Position numbers and translations under genes: made by a program. A stretch of 7,574 bases of DNA from JBAYSY01 sp041675885. GTDB lineage: Bacteria; Pseudomonadota; Alphaproteobacteria; Rhodobacterales; Rhodobacteraceae. Under the pieces are notes generated by a model, which saw only the letters and a program-made list of their open reading frames with translations, ran no database searches and was not told the origin of the DNA. Below are positions 5,881-7,574 of the stretch, one piece after another. Positions within the stretch are counted from its first letter, which is position 1. Each line of letters opens with the position of its first letter. The stretch covers positions 1 to 7,574 of the forward strand of contig JBAYSY010000073.1 in NCBI GenBank assembly GCA_041675885.1, written 5' to 3'.

Positions 5881-7152
5881 TCATCCCGCCACCTCCGCCG
5901 TCTCCAGCACCGCATGCAGCAGCACGTTCACCCCGGCGGCGGCCCAGTCCTTGCTGATGTCCTCGGCCTCGTTGTGGCTCAGGCCATCGACGCAGGGGCA
6001 GAAGATCATCGCGGTGGGCGCCACGCGGTTGATCCAGCAGGCGTCGTGTCCGGCGCCCGAGATGATGTCCATATGGCTGTGGCCCAGCCGTTCCGCCGCC
6101 CGGCGCACGGTCCCGACACAGCCTGCGTCGAACGTCACCGGGTCGAAATGCCCCACCGGCTCGATGGAAATGCCGAGGCCAAGCTCCGCCGCGATGGCCG
6201 GGGCCTCGGCCTCCAGCGTCGCCCGCATCCCGTCCAGCTTGCCCAGATCGGGCGAGCGGAAATCGACGGTGAACACCGCCTTGCCGGGGATCACGTTGCG
6301 CGAGTTGGGCCAGACGTTGGCATGGCCCACCGCCCCCACCGCGCCGGGCTGGTTGTCCATGGCGATGCGGTGAACCAGTTCGATGATCCGCGCCATGCCG
6401 AGACCCGCGTTCACCCGCATGTTCATCGGGGTCGATCCGGTATGGGCGTCGCGACCCGTAAGCGTGACCTCCAGCCACCACAACCCCTGTCCATGGGTGA
6501 CGACGCCGATTTCCTTCCCCTCGGCTTCGAGGATCGGCCCCTGTTCGATATGCAGCTCGAACATCGCCTTCATCGGCCGCGCGCCCACCTCCTCGTCCCC
6601 GACCCAGCCGATGCGGGCCAGTTCGTCGCCGAACCGCTTGCCCTCGGCGTCCTCGCGCCCGTAAGCCCAGTCGAGGGTGTGCAGCCCCGCGAACACGCCC
6701 GAGGCCAGCATCGCGGGGGCGAAGCGGGTGCCTTCCTCGTTGGTCCAGTTGGCGACGACGATCGGGTGTTTCGTCCGCAGCCCGAGGTCGTTCAGGGTGC
6801 GGATCACCTCGAGCCCGCCCAGCACCCCCAGCACGCCGTCGTATTTGCCCCCCGTGGGCTGGGTATCGAGATGCGAGCCCACGTAGACCGGCAGCGCCCC
6901 GGGGTCGGTGCCCTCGCGCCGGGCGAACATGTTGCCCATGCGGTCGAGGCCCATGGTGCAGCCCGCGTCCTCGCACCACTTCTGAAACAGCGCGCGGCCC
7001 TCGGCGTCCTCGTCGGTCAGGGTCTGGCGGTTGTTGCCCCCGGCCACGCCGGGGCCGATCTTCGCCATCTCCATCAGGCTGTCCCACAGCCGGTCGATGT
7101 CGATCTTCATGTTCTCGGCGGGTGCGGCGGCACCTTCGACAGCGGATGGCAT
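5881..7152 (-). CDS. Zn-dependent N-carbamoyl amide hydrolase (beta-ureidopropionase type, M20 family)
   Basis: A 423-residue M20/M28-type amidohydrolase of the hydantoinase/carbamoylase group (pydC, hyuC and amaB relatives). It should hydrolyse the N-carbamoyl-beta-alanine made by the neighbouring dihydropyrimidinase to beta-alanine, CO2 and ammonia; cytosolic. The binuclear metal site is readable: H94 in GSHLDTQPTGG, bridging D105 in KYDG, the NEEGTRF pair with E139 as general base and E140 as ligand, H201 in ELHIEQG, and H393 in LSHNEAE. The dimerisation/lid domain runs from about 214 to 330 and contains GRDAHTGSTPM and NSRNVIPG. The first ATG is preferred because GAGGA lies 5 bases upstream; the next ATG (M15) has no ribosome site. 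N-carbamoyl-L-amino acid amidase or allantoate amidohydrolase activity cannot be excluded from sequence alone, but the dihydropyrimidinase neighbour favours the pyrimidine role. Confidence 0.9.
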   Translation of the reverse strand: MPSAVEGAAAPAENMKIDIDRLWDSLMEMAKIGPGVAGGNNRQTLTDEDAEGRALFQKWCEDAGCTMGLDRMGNMFARREGTDPGALPVYVGSHLDTQPTGGKYDGVLGVLGGLEVIRTLNDLGLRTKHPIVVANWTNEEGTRFAPAMLASGVFAGLHTLDWAYGREDAEGKRFGDELARIGWVGDEEVGARPMKAMFELHIEQGPILEAEGKEIGVVTHGQGLWWLEVTLTGRDAHTGSTPMNMRVNAGLGMARIIELVHRIAMDNQPGAVGAVGHANVWPNSRNVIPGKAVFTVDFRSPDLGKLDGMRATLEAEAPAIAAELGLGISIEPVGHFDPVTFDAGCVGTVRRAAERLGHSHMDIISGAGHDACWINRVAPTAMIFCPCVDGLSHNEAEDISKDWAAAGVNVLLHAVLETAEVAG

Positions 7153-7240
7153 GTCGTCCTCACTCTCCTGTTGGTCCGCCCCTTTGCGGGGCGCGGTATC
7201 ATGGGGCGCCGCCCCCGGGTTTCCCCGGGGGCGGGCCGGT
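7153..7240 (-). other. 88-base spacer between cupin and hydrolase
   Basis: Besides the strong hairpin at 7209-7234, it holds a smaller 6-bp stem, CGCCCC (7177-7182) with GGGGCG (7188-7193). Next to the hydrolase start are the purine-rich AGGAG and GAGGA stretches that form its ribosome site. No convincing promoter boxes were found. Confidence 0.4.
7209..7234 (-). terminator. 11-bp GAAA-tetraloop hairpin after the cupin gene
   Basis: CCGCCCCCGGG (7209-7219) pairs perfectly with CCCGGGGGCGG (7224-7234). In the minus-strand transcript the loop reads GAAA, a classical stable GNRA tetraloop. It starts 6 bases after the cupin stop codon. No U-tract follows, so it may be a leaky terminator or a 3'-end stabiliser separating the cupin message from the hydrolase message. 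Confidence 0.5.
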
Positions 7241-7528
7241 TCATTTCAGCTCGACCTCGATGAAGCTCATCCGCGTATCGCTGTCGTTGATGACGTTATG
7301 CTCCGTCCCTTCGGGACGGGTGTAGGCGCTGCCCGCGGGAATGAGCGATTTCGTCTCCTCGCCCCCCGGCAATTCCAGCTTGAGGTGGCAGTCGGTCAGG
7401 GTGGTGATCACGTAGTCGTGGCCATGGACATGCCAGCCGGTTTCCGCCCCGGGCGGAAAGTCGTAGCGCCAGACCTTGACTCGCTCGTTCTCCATCAGGA
7501 GCGTGCCGGTGGCCTGTGGACGGCTCAC
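7241..7528 (-). CDS. Small cupin-domain protein
   Basis: A 95-residue single-domain cupin. Motif 1 is visible as PPGAETGWHVHGHDYV (25-40), with H33, H35 and H37 as candidate metal ligands, and motif 2 as PAGSAYTRPEGTEHNVIN (64-81) with H77. The C-terminal strand FIEVELK closes the barrel. Such proteins bind a divalent metal or small ligand and range from enzymes to sensors; the specific role is not recognisable. The GTG start overlaps the TGA of the preceding gene as GTGA, implying translational coupling. An in-frame ATG at 7495 lacks a ribosome site and would begin in the first strand, so it is less likely. Location upstream of the pyrimidine-degrading hydrolases suggests a pathway-related job, but this is context only. 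Confidence 0.82.
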   Translation of the reverse strand: MSRPQATGTLLMENERVKVWRYDFPPGAETGWHVHGHDYVITTLTDCHLKLELPGGEETKSLIPAGSAYTRPEGTEHNVINDSDTRMSFIEVELK

Positions 7529-7574
7529 TTCAGCCCCCGCAGCACGTCGCCCAGCTTGCCGATCAGTTCGTCGA
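7525..7574 (-). CDS. C-terminal end of an unidentified upstream gene (partial)
   Basis: Fifteen codons in frame before TGA (7525-7527) read DELIGKLGDVLRGLK, an amphipathic helix. The stop overlaps the cupin GTG start by 4 bases, so this is the preceding gene of the same operon. Class III aminotransferases often end in such a helix, and a beta-alanine aminotransferase would complete the pathway. Fifteen residues are far too few to identify a family, so I leave it unnamed. Confidence 0.6.
   Translation of the reverse strand, partial: DELIGKLGDVLRGLK

Noticed and set aside
4810..7263. Long + strand open frame of more than 800 codons antisense to dihydropyrimidinase and the M20 hydrolase
   Set aside because: It lies opposite two genes with complete catalytic motifs. 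Its H-, R-, G- and A-rich translation has no recognisable domain, as expected of an antisense frame in GC-rich coding DNA.
1..7574. CRISPR array, tRNA, rRNA or riboswitch (including a TPP riboswitch suggested by the thiamine-type transporter)
   Set aside because: No regularly spaced repeats, no tRNA-like cloverleaf and no conserved TPP riboswitch core were seen on either strand; the intergenic gaps within the operon are too short or filled by simple hairpins.

Overview
The window is very GC-rich, with strong third-position G/C bias. Its gene content and intergenic hairpins look like an alphaproteobacterium of the order Rhodobacterales (Paracoccaceae/Roseobacteraceae type). The lineage is inferred from protein character and gene arrangement, not from a marker gene.

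Layout. The first 97 bases are the 3' end of an IS110-family transposase gene on the + strand, cut by the window edge. A gene-free stretch follows (98-471), holding small inverted repeats and, at its right end, a perfect 11-bp hairpin that probably terminates the operon coming from the right. Everything else is one minus-strand gene string, read from high to low coordinates: the last 15 codons of an unidentified gene (7525-7574); a small cupin (7241-7528); an M20-family N-carbamoyl amide hydrolase of the beta-ureidopropionase/N-carbamoyl amino acid amidase type (5881-7152); a dihydropyrimidinase/D-hydantoinase (4297-5751); a 47-residue single-helix membrane miniprotein (4153-4296); and a complete ABC importer made of an ATPase (3359-4156), two permeases (2454-3347 and 1483-2457) and an NMT1/THI5-type periplasmic binding protein (472-1455).

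How the genes fit together. Dihydropyrimidinase opens the 5,6-dihydrouracil or dihydrothymine ring to an N-carbamoyl-beta-amino acid. The M20 hydrolase then releases beta-alanine or beta-aminoisobutyrate plus CO2 and ammonia. These are steps two and three of reductive pyrimidine catabolism. The importer belongs to the group that includes thiamine-precursor (hydroxymethylpyrimidine) and SsuABC/TauABC-like systems, so it most likely brings in a pyrimidine, a dihydropyrimidine or a hydantoin-like compound for these enzymes. The first enzyme of the pathway (dihydropyrimidine dehydrogenase, PreA/PreT) and a beta-alanine aminotransferase are not in the window.

Operon architecture. From the dihydropyrimidinase onward the genes are packed tightly: 0-nt spacing, 4-nt overlap, 11 nt, 4-nt overlap, 27 nt. 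The cupin/hydrolase and hydrolase/dihydropyrimidinase junctions instead hold 88 and 129 bases filled with strong GC hairpins. A small hairpin with the permease stop codon in its loop lies just before the binding-protein gene, which has a near-perfect Shine-Dalgarno sequence. No operon promoter is visible; it should lie beyond the right edge. The points most worth following are the miniprotein, the hairpin punctuation of the operon and the possible IS110 guide-RNA region at the left edge.
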